Of a DNA stretch of 64,000 nucleotides, positions 35,962-45,372 are shown one piece after another; the first letter of the stretch is position 1; every line of letters starts with the position of its first letter. Under the pieces are notes generated by a model. It had not been told where the DNA came from, searched no databases, and saw only the letters and a program-made list of their open reading frames with translations. A program made the translations under genes and the position numbers. This DNA comes from UTCHB3 sp964371075 (GTDB lineage Bacteria > Bacteroidota > Ignavibacteria > Ignavibacteriales > Ignavibacteriaceae), in NCBI GenBank assembly GCA_964371075.1, contig CAYJKN010000002.1, forward strand, positions 1 through 64,000, in the 5' to 3' direction.

Positions 35962-36810
35962 TTAAACCTGCAGGAGACGCATAACAAGAAATACCAGGAT
36001 GGCTGTTGTAGAGCTCCTGTAGATCCATTTGATGTGCGATCTACCTTCATCGCCGGTTGATTTAAGCAGTCCGATGACGGAGAGAATGATGATCGTATCC
36101 ATAAAAATGAATGGAATGATGTAGATTATTTTAAACCAACCGATGAAAAAAGGAATAATGGTAAGGAGAACAACAAATACAAATATTAAACAGCTGATCA
36201 TTAATGCGGTGGTTCTTCCAAACCTTATGGCGAGCGAGCGGGAGTTGATTTCCCTGTCGCCTTTCACATCCATTGTATCTGCGGCAATCTCCTCCCCAAG
36301 ATCGAGCATGGCAGAGAGAAGTCCAAAGAAAAGAACAGTTTTCTCGAACGGGAGTCCAACAGTTATCCCGCCGTAAACAAATGTCATTCCAACCGAAAAA
36401 CTAACCATCAGGTTCCCCGGCAACCCCGTCTGCTTAAACTTCCAGTTGTATAAAAATCCTACGATGGCAAGCAAAAGTGCAGCAGCGAAGGAGGTTGCGT
36501 CAATTAGAAGACTTATTAACAACCCTGCCGCCAGAAGTGAAATGGATAACACAATCGCCCATGTTTTGTTTATCATGCCTGATGGGATGGGACGGTGAGG
36601 AGCATTAACGGTATCTGACACCACATCAAAACAGTCGTTGATTCCAAGTATTGCCCCGGAAATAAAAGCCACTGAAATGAATCCGGCAATTGTCTGGAGT
36701 GGTGTTCCGATCGTTCCGAGTGCCAGCATCTGGCCCGTTACCACACAGATACCCGCCGCAATCGAGAGATCCGGTCTGATTAAAATCAGGCTGCCTTTTA
36801 GGAGGTTCAT
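35962..36810 (-). CDS. UbiA-superfamily prenyltransferase
   Basis: A 282-residue integral membrane protein with about eight to nine transmembrane helices. Both aspartate-rich UbiA motifs are present: NDCFDVVSDTVNAPHRPIPSG (Asn58, Asp62, Asp66) and DTMDVKGDREINSRSL (Asp181, Asp185). The NxPxRPxPSG extension is shared with (bacterio)chlorophyll synthases and with archaeal-type digeranylgeranylglyceryl phosphate synthases. MenA and heme O synthase look different in this region. A role in ether-lipid-type or quinone/pigment prenylation is possible but not settled by sequence. It starts three bases after the stop of the T9SS repeat gene, so the two are probably co-transcribed. Confidence 0.85.
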   Translation of the reverse strand: MNLLKGSLILIRPDLSIAAGICVVTGQMLALGTIGTPLQTIAGFISVAFISGAILGINDCFDVVSDTVNAPHRPIPSGMINKTWAIVLSISLLAAGLLISLLIDATSFAAALLLAIVGFLYNWKFKQTGLPGNLMVSFSVGMTFVYGGITVGLPFEKTVLFFGLLSAMLDLGEEIAADTMDVKGDREINSRSLAIRFGRTTALMISCLIFVFVVLLTIIPFFIGWFKIIYIIPFIFMDTIIILSVIGLLKSTGDEGRSHIKWIYRSSTTAILVFLVMRLLQV

Positions 36811-36813
36811 ATA

Positions 36814-38553
36814 TTATTTTATCAAAAGCATTTTCTTTGTTTGTGTAAATGTACCGGCTTGCAATTTATAGAAATAAAGTCCACTTGGGAGGTTTTCTGC
36901 GTTGAAGTGCACTTCGTGGTAGCCGGTTTCCATTGAAGTGTTGATGAGGGTTTTCACCACTTCACCCATGGAATTATAAACTGTAAGGTTTACTTTTCCG
37001 GAAAAGGGGAGGCCAAAACGGATAACGGTTGAAGGGTTAAACGGATTTGGGTAATTCTGCCCTAACTTATATGAATCAATTGGTTTTGAATCTATCCCGA
37101 TCACATCAGAATACTTAAAAATGCCGTTGATATCTATTTGTTTTAATCTGTAATTGTTTATTCCGGGATTTGGGTTTTTGTCTTTCCACGAATAATTTTG
37201 GTACTCATTAGTTGTTCCTTTGCCTTCAATAAATCCCACTGTGTTAAAATTGGTTTTGTCACTGCTTCGTTGAATTTCAAATCCGTAATTGTTTACCTCT
37301 GTTGCTGTGGCCCAATTCAGGTTTATATCCGTACCATTGGAAATGGCTGAGAAAGAAACCAGTTCAACGGGGATGGTTTGAAACACAGTCCGAAGAAGCC
37401 AGGCATCGTGCACACCCGCTCCTGAAGAAAGGGTGTGGCCAACGATCACATACCCGCCATCTGCCGTAAGATCCATCGAATACGCTACATCCGAGGCTGT
37501 TCCACCAAATGTTTTATTCCAGAGTTGTGTGCCTGTTGAATCAGTTTTAACTAACCAAAGATCATCGCCGCCTGCACCAAACGAGAGTGTGTAACCTGCA
37601 ATCAGGTAGTCGCCGTCTGAAGTTTGTTTTACAGCATTGCCATAATCTCTTCCGGTGCCTCCAAAGGTTTTTGCCCAGGTCTGGTTGCCTGATCCGTCGG
37701 TTTTTACAAGGAAGAGGTCATCGTTTCCCGCACCAGAAGAGGCAGTGTAACCCGTAAGGATATAACCACCATCCGAAGTTTGTTGAACGGAGAGACCTCT
37801 GTCGGCATCGGTCCCGCCAAAGTTTTTGTTAAAGAGGATGTTACCAAGGCTGTCGGTCTTTACGAGCCACGCATTGCCAAGAGCACCGGCGCCATCGGAG
37901 GCAGTCCACCCTGTGATGATGATAGAGTTGTCTGAAGTGAGTTTCAGGTCGCGGATTCCGTCGGTACTCAGTCCGCCGATTTTTTTGTCCCAAACACTGT
38001 TTCCTGAAGAGTTGAGTCGTATAAGCCAGCCATCCCTGCTGCCTGCGGTTGAAGAAGATGTGGCGCAACCGATGAGATAACCCCCATCCGGAAGCACTTC
38101 AAGAGCATATGCCTCCTCATCGGAAGTGCCGCCAAAAGCCCGTGACCAGACTTCATTCCCAAGGGAGTCGGTTTTCACAACAAAAACATCTTTTGCACCT
38201 GCTCCAAACGAGGAAGTGTATCCGGCAACAATAAATCCACCATCCAAAGTTTGTTTAACTGCAGCACCTTCATCATCGCTGTTGCCACCAAATGTTTTAT
38301 TCCAGATGAGGTTGCCCAATTTGTCTGTTTTAAAAATCCAGAGATTCCGTCCTGAAGTTGTGCCATACGAACGGGTGTAGCCGGCGATTATGTATCCCTC
38401 ATCGTTTGTCTCCTCGACCGCATAAGCCACATCGATGTTTGTTCCGCCGAAAGTTTTTGTCCACATGGAATCCTGTGCATGGATGGAAGAAGATAAAAGG
38501 AGTGTCAGTGAGATTATTAAGATAAATTGCAGGGAGTAAAATTTACACTTCAT
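36814..38553 (-). CDS. Secreted tandem-repeat (propeller-like) protein with T9SS sorting domain
   Basis: The ATG at 38553 with TTTGGAG upstream gives a 579-residue product; an in-frame TTG four codons earlier is less likely. A signal peptide (LQFILIISLTLLLSSSIHAQ) is followed by about seven repeats of roughly 50 residues with the pattern W-x-KTFGG, D-x-A, DGGYI-x-GYT, SGAG-x-D and L-x-KTDSxGN (about 30-390), probably a beta-propeller. The module starting PVELVSFSA (about 395) and the type-A domain (GQNYPNPFNPSTVIRF) end the protein. The binding partner is unknown. Upstream lies a terminator; downstream the UbiA gene follows directly. Confidence 0.9.
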   Translation of the reverse strand: MKCKFYSLQFILIISLTLLLSSSIHAQDSMWTKTFGGTNIDVAYAVEETNDEGYIIAGYTRSYGTTSGRNLWIFKTDKLGNLIWNKTFGGNSDDEGAAVKQTLDGGFIVAGYTSSFGAGAKDVFVVKTDSLGNEVWSRAFGGTSDEEAYALEVLPDGGYLIGCATSSSTAGSRDGWLIRLNSSGNSVWDKKIGGLSTDGIRDLKLTSDNSIIITGWTASDGAGALGNAWLVKTDSLGNILFNKNFGGTDADRGLSVQQTSDGGYILTGYTASSGAGNDDLFLVKTDGSGNQTWAKTFGGTGRDYGNAVKQTSDGDYLIAGYTLSFGAGGDDLWLVKTDSTGTQLWNKTFGGTASDVAYSMDLTADGGYVIVGHTLSSGAGVHDAWLLRTVFQTIPVELVSFSAISNGTDINLNWATATEVNNYGFEIQRSSDKTNFNTVGFIEGKGTTNEYQNYSWKDKNPNPGINNYRLKQIDINGIFKYSDVIGIDSKPIDSYKLGQNYPNPFNPSTVIRFGLPFSGKVNLTVYNSMGEVVKTLINTSMETGYHEVHFNAENLPSGLYFYKLQAGTFTQTKKMLLIK

Positions 38554-38616
38554 GGTAAACTCCAAAAAATGGTGGTTAAAGAAACCTGAAAAATGAAATT
38601 CAACTATTTAAAATAC

Positions 38617-38651
38617 AAAAGCCTGACTTCTTAGGAAACCAGGCTTTTTTA
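38617..38651 (-). terminator. Terminator downstream of the GH13 / small-peptide genes
   Basis: AAAAGCCTG and CAGGCTTTT form a perfect stem around a 14-base loop, with T tracts on either strand. It lies 30 bases past the stop of the 35-residue gene and ends the minus-strand unit. Confidence 0.75.
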
Positions 38652-38680
38652 ATTTTGACTTATCAATTCTTCGCCAGAAA

Positions 38681-38788
38681 CTATTTATCCTCATCCTCCG
38701 AGTCATTTCTGACTTTACGAATAATAAAAACCAAAGAAAAAATCGCCAAAGTAACAAAAATCAGAAGGATTACCGTAAAGGTTTTCAC
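38681..38788 (-). CDS. Small single-helix membrane protein, 35 residues
   Basis: A short open frame on the minus strand whose GTG start lies two bases after the stop of the 1313-residue GH13 gene. It encodes MKTFTVILLIFVTLAIFSL followed by VFIIRKVRNDSEDEDK: one transmembrane helix, a basic stop-transfer pair and an acidic tail. This is the canonical layout of a functional micro-membrane protein. A terminator follows closely. No family is recognised. Coupling to the GH13-like gene suggests a membrane anchor or partner for it (inference). Confidence 0.55.
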   Translation of the reverse strand: MKTFTVILLIFVTLAIFSLVFIIRKVRNDSEDEDK

Positions 38789-38790
38789 TT

Positions 38791-41700
38791 CTAACTTTTC
38801 TTCTTTGTGGCAGTCGATTTTTTGATTTTAGGTCGATCTAATTTTTCAACTTTAGGAATCGAATATTTCTCTTTCACTTTTTTATCAGCCGGTTTAACTG
38901 TTTCTTTTGTCTTTGGCTTTGCCGCTGCGGGTTGTTTCCCTTTTATTACAAGTTTAACAGTTTTTGGTGCATCGGTTTTTTTATCTGTTAGTTTTTCATG
39001 AATCTTTGGGATTGACTGCACAAATGGAACGAGTCTGAATCCGGAATGAAGTGCTGAATCGATCAACTCATCAACATAAACTGCCATCGTTTTTATTACG
39101 GAGTTAAATTCCTTGGTCTTAAATAGTTTAAAAGCACTAACTGCATCTTTTGCTTTGTCCGGATTTTTCCTTACAGTGCGTTCAGCATACCTCAAACCAT
39201 TTAGAGTATAAACCCAGATCATCAGCTGGACAAATTGTTCTTTACTGAAATATTGGATTCCGTGATAATCGTTAACACCGATAAAACTTTTCACTTCTTT
39301 TCTGTCAAGAAGTGTTACAGTTGGAAGTGGATCGTCGAGAGTTTCGTTTTTCCCTTCGGGATTAAACACCCCTTTTTGAGTGTAAACATTCTCAGTTGAT
39401 TCCAGAATTCTCAAAAGATCAAATTCATATTTTGCTTCGTGATATTTATCGCCAAGCCTGATTAACGCCTGCCACAGTGCTTTTTCGAGGAGGAATGAAT
39501 CATAAAGGTCAATCGGCTTTTCACCGGTTTGTTCTTCAACCGTAAGAAGGATTCTTTTAACAGTTGTATAAAGTACAAGGATATCGGAATATACCTGTCG
39601 ATTTTCTTTTTGGGTGAGCAACCAATAACTGTCAAGTCTTGATGGTCCCTTCACTCCTGTCTCCAGTTGAGTGATGAAGTTTGAGTAACTTTTAAGGATC
39701 ATCAAATCCTTTTTCAGAGCCGACATAACAGTGTTGTTGTTGATGTTCACTTTTTTGTAATCAGAAACATGGTTTAATATGTTTCCAAAACGCATTGCAA
39801 AAGTGGTGCTAAACTCACTATCGGGTTGAGGATCAGCTTCGAGTCCGGCATATTTTTTCAATTCAAGCAGAATATCTTTGCTCAAAAATTCCATAACTGC
39901 ATGATGGACATTAATCAGGTTAAGTTCCAACAGGGTTATGGATAATGATTGTGTTCCCTGTCCATGCAGAAAACTGTTTAAGCGACTGTAACTTCCATCA
40001 ATATCAAATATTTCTTTAAAGCCAACAAAAACATGATAACCATAACCATTAAGAGTTATGTTGTAACCCTCATCATCAAAATCGCGACCCGGGCGGATAT
40101 ACTCCAGCCCCGTGATCATGTCCTTAAAAGTATAAAAATATCCGTCAAAACGTTTTAACTGAAGTGCTTTTGAGAGTGGTTTATACTCAAGTTCGTTTGG
40201 TGAAACTTTTTGATCTTCAATATTTGATGCTTCCCAGTTGTCTTCACCCGATTTTCCGTCAATATATTGTGTTTTGATCCTTTTGCCGGATGAATATTTT
40301 ATCTTTCCAGCTGTTCTAAAGAAGGAATTATTGAAGAAAACAAGAGCTCTTTCGTCACCAATTTTATTGGTAAAGGCGATCACATTTTCGTTAACATGTC
40401 TGTAATCATCATAAAAATCGAATAATTCGAAGTTTTTAACAGTTGAAAAGAGATACCGTTTTTTGAGTAGAGGAAAGATTTCCTTCTTGTGTCGTTTTAC
40501 GAGATGGGAATCAACATGTTCATCATAATATGCTTTTCTATATTCCATACCATACTTTTCGGTGAATCCTTCCATCTGCCCGTGAGCGAACATCGGGAGT
40601 CCGGGAAGTGTAGCCATCATAACACAGATGCCGAAGTATTTGTCGCCCTTGCCAAACTGGTTGACGGCAGTTTCTTCATCAGGATTACTCATGAAGTTAA
40701 CATACCGTTTCAGAATTTCGGGATCAAACTCAATTGTGTTTTTGATTAAAGAACGATATTTATCGTTTTCTTCCTTCATAAACATGTGCATAAATGCAGA
40801 GTTATAAACCCTGTGCATACCCAGACTTCTAACAAAATATCCTTCCATTAACCAAAAGGCTTCAGCGAGAAGAAGTGTATTGGGCATCTCTTCATTAAAT
40901 CGATCAACAACTTCACGCCAGAATTCCTTGGGCATCATTCGGTGAAATGTCTGCTTGGAGATTGCATAGTCGGAGCGGGAGGGGATTGCTCCACCGGCAC
41001 CCGGCTGTGGGAACCACAATCTCTGATAATGTTTTTTACTAAGAATCATCGCCGCATCAAACCGGATGATCGGGAATTTTTTAGCGACTTTTTGAATTGT
41101 TTTTATCAACTCTTCACGAACCACCGGATCGAGAAGATTAAGTTGAGCGGTATCGTTCCATGGCATGTTTGTGCCGTCATTTCCATGGTAGATGTATCTA
41201 ATCTTTCCGTTTCTTTTGTCAATGTGTTGGAACACAACAGCAGCATCCTGACGGGTATAATACCTGTCTTCTATCCTTAACTCAATATCAGGATTATCTG
41301 AGAGATTTGGACCTGTAAAGGAATAATTGGGATAAGGTGGTTCCTGTGCCTGAATAAAATATTCGGGGTGATCAACTATCCATCTTGAGTAGATACCAGT
41401 ATGGTTAGGCACCATATCGCTTGCAAGTCTTATTCCACGGGCACCACATCTGTCCCTCAGGTTTTCGTAGGCTCTGTCGCCTCCAAGTTCATTTGCGATA
41501 TCATAATCAAAAAGTGAATAGGCTGAGGATGCAGCTTCGGGATTGCCGCAGAATTGTTTAATCTTCGCCGAGGCATTTGAGCGTTCCCAAACTCCGATCA
41601 GCCAAAGAGCGTTAAAATTCCATTGCTGGAGTTGATCAAGTTCTTCGTCCGGAATTTTATCCAGTGTATCGATTTTTCTGCTGTATTTTTTTGAAAGTTG

Positions 41701-42732
41701 GTCAAGCCATACAAGTGTGTTTTTGGCGATCATAACAACATTTGGCATCCAATCGATGTCTTCTGTGAATCTCTCTTCTTCGACCATAAAACTGAGTTCA
41801 ACATCATCGAGATCAACGGGGGGCTTTTGCCCTTTTTTTAATGCTGCTTTAAGGCGATCGGCATATTCTTTGTTAAAATCATATTTTGGGACAGGAGGTG
41901 TTCCCTTTCCACCGCCACCCTGAAACAATCGTGCATCTTCTTTTAATAAATCTGTTCCGAGGAGTACAAGATCTTCAAGTGGAAAATCGATGTCGAGGGG
42001 CCAAAAAGCTTTAAAACTTTTTAGTTGTTCAACTATTTGATAAGGATTGGAAAGGATGACCGATTCGAGTGCATCCAAAAGTGAAATTCCAAAAAATGCT
42101 GCCGGTTCTTCTTTTTGGAAAAATATTTTGGTTTCCTGAATTAAGGTTTTATATGCTGTTTCTTCTTCAAGAGTTGCACTGTTAAACAGCTCTTTAAGAG
42201 ATTCAAAAGCAGGATTAAGATTTTCGAGATGAAGAATGATTAACTCTTCAATAACTATCTCTTTGTTGGCTTTTTCTTCTGTAAAACCGGCAAGATATTC
42301 TTTAATCGTAAGTTGATTTTTGTAAACAGGGAGTGGAGGAAAGAGCTCTACATATTTTTCGAGCACCTTAACAAAATCGTCACCCCCGAGCATTTCTGAA
42401 AGGTGATTCACAGTTCGGGAGAAAACCCCCGGATTCTGAATCTCTTCATAATTCCGCAGAACAATATGTATCAGCTCATGAAGTAGTCCAAGTGCATTAA
42501 TCTGACCTGGTGTTACAAGTTTATCGGTGAGATTCTCTTCGGTCCTTTTTTTGTTGATCCTGGCTGCAAGTTGCCTTGATGCCGCAAAATTAGCAACAAT
42601 TAAAATACCGGTTTGAGAAAAAAGCTCTTCCTCAAATTCATATTTTACTCTGGCATCTTTAGAGACATGAAAATTGCGAACAGATTTGCCCAATTGGCAT
42701 CCTGCGTGTATCTCCCGTAGCCGTAAGATCAT
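38791..42732 (-). CDS. Very large GH13-like protein with N-terminal HELIH motif and basic tail
   Basis: The ATG at 42732 (TTTGGAG upstream) gives 1313 residues; an in-frame TTG at 42768 is less likely. The N-terminal region (about 1-330) contains LLHELIHIVLRNY, an HExxH-type motif at residues 85-89. A GH13 barrel follows (about 360-830): ASDMVPNHTG (region I), IRFDAA with Asp559, LLAEAFW with Glu624, and FMSNPDEET, where the usual region IV His is Pro684 before Asp685. A helical domain of about 350 residues (about 905-1260) and a Lys/Pro-rich tail (KPADKKVKEKYSIPKVEK) end the protein. No signal peptide. The substrate is unknown; glycogen-type alpha-glucan metabolism is the default guess. Confidence 0.8.
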   Translation of the reverse strand: MILRLREIHAGCQLGKSVRNFHVSKDARVKYEFEEELFSQTGILIVANFAASRQLAARINKKRTEENLTDKLVTPGQINALGLLHELIHIVLRNYEEIQNPGVFSRTVNHLSEMLGGDDFVKVLEKYVELFPPLPVYKNQLTIKEYLAGFTEEKANKEIVIEELIILHLENLNPAFESLKELFNSATLEEETAYKTLIQETKIFFQKEEPAAFFGISLLDALESVILSNPYQIVEQLKSFKAFWPLDIDFPLEDLVLLGTDLLKEDARLFQGGGGKGTPPVPKYDFNKEYADRLKAALKKGQKPPVDLDDVELSFMVEEERFTEDIDWMPNVVMIAKNTLVWLDQLSKKYSRKIDTLDKIPDEELDQLQQWNFNALWLIGVWERSNASAKIKQFCGNPEAASSAYSLFDYDIANELGGDRAYENLRDRCGARGIRLASDMVPNHTGIYSRWIVDHPEYFIQAQEPPYPNYSFTGPNLSDNPDIELRIEDRYYTRQDAAVVFQHIDKRNGKIRYIYHGNDGTNMPWNDTAQLNLLDPVVREELIKTIQKVAKKFPIIRFDAAMILSKKHYQRLWFPQPGAGGAIPSRSDYAISKQTFHRMMPKEFWREVVDRFNEEMPNTLLLAEAFWLMEGYFVRSLGMHRVYNSAFMHMFMKEENDKYRSLIKNTIEFDPEILKRYVNFMSNPDEETAVNQFGKGDKYFGICVMMATLPGLPMFAHGQMEGFTEKYGMEYRKAYYDEHVDSHLVKRHKKEIFPLLKKRYLFSTVKNFELFDFYDDYRHVNENVIAFTNKIGDERALVFFNNSFFRTAGKIKYSSGKRIKTQYIDGKSGEDNWEASNIEDQKVSPNELEYKPLSKALQLKRFDGYFYTFKDMITGLEYIRPGRDFDDEGYNITLNGYGYHVFVGFKEIFDIDGSYSRLNSFLHGQGTQSLSITLLELNLINVHHAVMEFLSKDILLELKKYAGLEADPQPDSEFSTTFAMRFGNILNHVSDYKKVNINNNTVMSALKKDLMILKSYSNFITQLETGVKGPSRLDSYWLLTQKENRQVYSDILVLYTTVKRILLTVEEQTGEKPIDLYDSFLLEKALWQALIRLGDKYHEAKYEFDLLRILESTENVYTQKGVFNPEGKNETLDDPLPTVTLLDRKEVKSFIGVNDYHGIQYFSKEQFVQLMIWVYTLNGLRYAERTVRKNPDKAKDAVSAFKLFKTKEFNSVIKTMAVYVDELIDSALHSGFRLVPFVQSIPKIHEKLTDKKTDAPKTVKLVIKGKQPAAAKPKTKETVKPADKKVKEKYSIPKVEKLDRPKIKKSTATKKKS

Positions 42733-42838
42733 CTTTAAACTCCAAATTTTCAACTTTTCAATGTTCAATTAGCTGAAGAGCAGACTTCCGCTAATATAGA
42801 TAAATACAAGTTGAAAATTACTAAATTTTTCCCTTTTC

Positions 42839-44143
42839 TTAGTAGATTATTTGTTTGATGAGCTTCAACTTTTCGCACTTTTCCGGATTGAAGTTGATTG
42901 CTCTCAAAATCCTGGCTTTTACAGAAAGGATTTTATCCTCATTTTCACCTTCTATGTAACCAATCGATTGCCCTTTGTAATAAAAATCACCAACTTTGGC
43001 TTTAAGGCAGAGTCCCGCCTTAAAATCGATATCATCTTCTTTTCTCATTCTACCGGCACCGAGTTCTATTAGTGCCATACCTATCTCATATCCGTCAATT
43101 GAATGGACATATCCCGTTGCCGGAGCTGCGATCAGTTCTTTGTATGACGATTTAGGGTATCTTTCGGGATTCACCACAACAGAAATGTCACCTCCCTGAG
43201 CTGATACCATCTCAAGAAATTTATCAAATGCTTTACCCGAAACAACAAGTTTTTTTGCCATATCCGCCCCCTCTTCAATGGTCTCAACTTTTCCGCCAAT
43301 CTTCAACATGGCGCCTGAAATCGCATAGGTAATTTCACAAAGATCTTCGATATGTTCTCCTCTTAAGACATCAATCGATTCGTGCACTTCATTCCAGTTG
43401 CCTGACATATAGCCAAGAGGTTGACTCATTTCTGTAATGAGTGCAATTCCTTTTTTACCAAATCCTTTTGCAATCCCAAGCAATGTTTCGGCAAGTTTCA
43501 CCGAATCCTCGAAACTTTTCATAAATGCACCTGAACCTGTTTTCACATCGAGTACCAGCCCGTCGGTTCCTTCTGCAAGCTTTTTACTCATAATGCTCGC
43601 TGTTATCAGTGGCATCGAGGGAACTGTTCCCGTAACATCCCTTAAAGCATAAAGCAGTTTATCGGCAGGAGCAATGTCGGCTGTTTGTCCAATAATCAAC
43701 GCACCCGGATGACGAATCATGTTTCTGTAGTCTTTGATACTTAGCCGTGTATTAAATCCCGGTATTGCTTCCATTTTATCGAGAGTACCACCAGTGTGTC
43801 CCAATCCTCTGCCTGAGATCTGAGGAACTTTTAGTCCCGCTGCAGCAACAATTGGTGTAAGAATCAGAGTTGTTTTGTCGCCAACACCACCGGTTGAATG
43901 TTTACCGATTTTTTGTTCAGGGATATCTGACAGGTCAACAATTGTACCGCTGTAGAGCATCGTTTTGGTGAGAGACAATATCTCTTTTTGAGTCAATCCC
44001 TTTAAAAAGATTGCCATAAGGAGAGCCGAGGCTTGATAATCAGGGACTTCACCGGCAGTGTAAGCCCCAATAAAGAATTCTAAATCTTTGTCAGACAGTT
44101 CAAGACCGTCACGCTTTTTGATAATTATTTCTACAGGGTTCAT
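42839..44143 (-). CDS. Pyrimidine-nucleoside (thymidine) phosphorylase
   Basis: A 434-residue protein with the family signature KHSTGGVGDKTTLILTPIVA and SGRGLGHTGGTLDKMEAIPG, plus VLDVKTGSGAFM. Three domains (helical, glycine-rich barrel, C-terminal lid) fit thymidine / pyrimidine-nucleoside phosphorylase of normal length, which releases (deoxy)ribose-1-phosphate and free base in the cytosol. Sequence alone does not separate DeoA from Pdp; the short lysine-rich C-terminus does not help. ATG 44143 with AGGAAAATTG upstream was chosen. The GH13 gene follows 106 bases downstream. Confidence 0.95.
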   Translation of the reverse strand: MNPVEIIIKKRDGLELSDKDLEFFIGAYTAGEVPDYQASALLMAIFLKGLTQKEILSLTKTMLYSGTIVDLSDIPEQKIGKHSTGGVGDKTTLILTPIVAAAGLKVPQISGRGLGHTGGTLDKMEAIPGFNTRLSIKDYRNMIRHPGALIIGQTADIAPADKLLYALRDVTGTVPSMPLITASIMSKKLAEGTDGLVLDVKTGSGAFMKSFEDSVKLAETLLGIAKGFGKKGIALITEMSQPLGYMSGNWNEVHESIDVLRGEHIEDLCEITYAISGAMLKIGGKVETIEEGADMAKKLVVSGKAFDKFLEMVSAQGGDISVVVNPERYPKSSYKELIAAPATGYVHSIDGYEIGMALIELGAGRMRKEDDIDFKAGLCLKAKVGDFYYKGQSIGYIEGENEDKILSVKARILRAINFNPEKCEKLKLIKQIIY

Positions 44144-44166
44144 CAATTTTCCTTAAAATAAGAACC

Positions 44167-44174
44167 CAAATTTA
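44167..44174 (-). promoter_or_regulatory. Candidate -7 element of the nucleoside phosphorylase gene
   Basis: Minus-strand TAAATTTG matches TAnnTTTG exactly, 23 bases before the ATG. No clear TTTG -33 element is seen at the right spacing. Confidence 0.35.
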
Positions 44175-44338
44175 ATAAAAGATGTTGTAAAATCCTTTAT
44201 TTCCACATTATTGAGAGTTTTGTAACTATTATTTATTCCCACATATCCTTATATTGAGGTTCTATCCTAAAAAATTCCCGTTATATATACTTTTAGCGAA
44301 TAATTACGAAATCCCATATCTCCCGAAAGGTTAGTTAA

Positions 44339-45331
44339 ATGGAAGTTATTATCAAAGGTGCAGTTTCACAAGATAGTGAGAACCGTAGCAAAGCCGAGGT
44401 TCTTTCCTCTTTTGAGAATGAAGTAGCTGAGATGATGGATGACCATCTGGCGAAAAGGAAGCTTTGGTTTCCAAGTGATTTTCTACCGTCAGATGAAATT
44501 ATGAGTGATGATCAACTTAAAAACCGTACCCTTCTGCAAGAAAGAGCCAAAGGCATGGATGATGCCGTAAGGGTCTCAGTTACTTTGGGCCTTTTAACAG
44601 AAGAGGGTCTCCCCCATTTTCATCGCCTTATTGCCACTTATTTGGGTTATGAAAGTGTCTGGAGAAAATGGAATTCTCTCTGGACTGCAGAAGAAGACCG
44701 TCACGGTGGAATACTTAGAGATTACGCGCGCGATTCCCGACTTTTTAATTTCAGGTGTGTTGAAATTATGCAATATGCTTATCTGGAGTCGGGTTTTAAT
44801 CCCGATTGGGATAAAGACCCCTACCGTGTTTTTGCCTATACCTCACTTCAAGAGAGGGCTACTCAGGTGACTCACGGAAACACAGGTAAAGCAGCCGGGA
44901 AATATGACCCGACTCTCCAGGGAATTCTCTCGAGCATCGCATCGGATGAAGCCCGTCATTATGCTTTTTATCGTAAAGTTATGAAAATGATCCTCGCTAT
45001 TGATCCCAATCGTGCACTCGAGTCTGCTTTGGCAATTTTACCTTCGATCGAAATGCCCGGATTAAGTATGCCAAACTTCAAAGATATGGCTGATGTGGTT
45101 AGAAGATCAGGTATTTATGGTCCGTGGGACTATAAAAAGATCGTCGAAGATGTCCTTGAATTCTGGGAAATAGATAGCATGACAGGATTAAACGAAACCG
45201 GCAGAAAAGCACAGGAAAAACTGCTCGCCATTCCTAAAAGACTAAAACAGGTCGCCGAATATATCGACAGAAAAGTGGATACAAAATCATTTTCTTTCGA
45301 CTTCATATATCACAGAGTATTCGCTATTTAA
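44339..45331 (+). CDS. Acyl-ACP desaturase (soluble, di-iron)
   Basis: A 330-residue soluble desaturase of the plant stearoyl-ACP type. The two iron-binding motifs are TAEEDRHGG (Glu118/119 and His122) and SDEARHYAFY (Glu204, His207), with further acidic ligands in the helical bundle. Length is normal. It introduces a double bond into ACP-bound acyl chains with oxygen and reduced ferredoxin, implying at least micro-aerobic growth (inference). No signal peptide. It is monocistronic: an AT-rich region of about 190 bases precedes it, and mnmE has its own promoter downstream. Confidence 0.93.
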   Translation: MEVIIKGAVSQDSENRSKAEVLSSFENEVAEMMDDHLAKRKLWFPSDFLPSDEIMSDDQLKNRTLLQERAKGMDDAVRVSVTLGLLTEEGLPHFHRLIATYLGYESVWRKWNSLWTAEEDRHGGILRDYARDSRLFNFRCVEIMQYAYLESGFNPDWDKDPYRVFAYTSLQERATQVTHGNTGKAAGKYDPTLQGILSSIASDEARHYAFYRKVMKMILAIDPNRALESALAILPSIEMPGLSMPNFKDMADVVRRSGIYGPWDYKKIVEDVLEFWEIDSMTGLNETGRKAQEKLLAIPKRLKQVAEYIDRKVDTKSFSFDFIYHRVFAI

Positions 45332-45372
45332 TATAAAACATATTATAACTATAAGCTGTTTATTGTTTGTTT

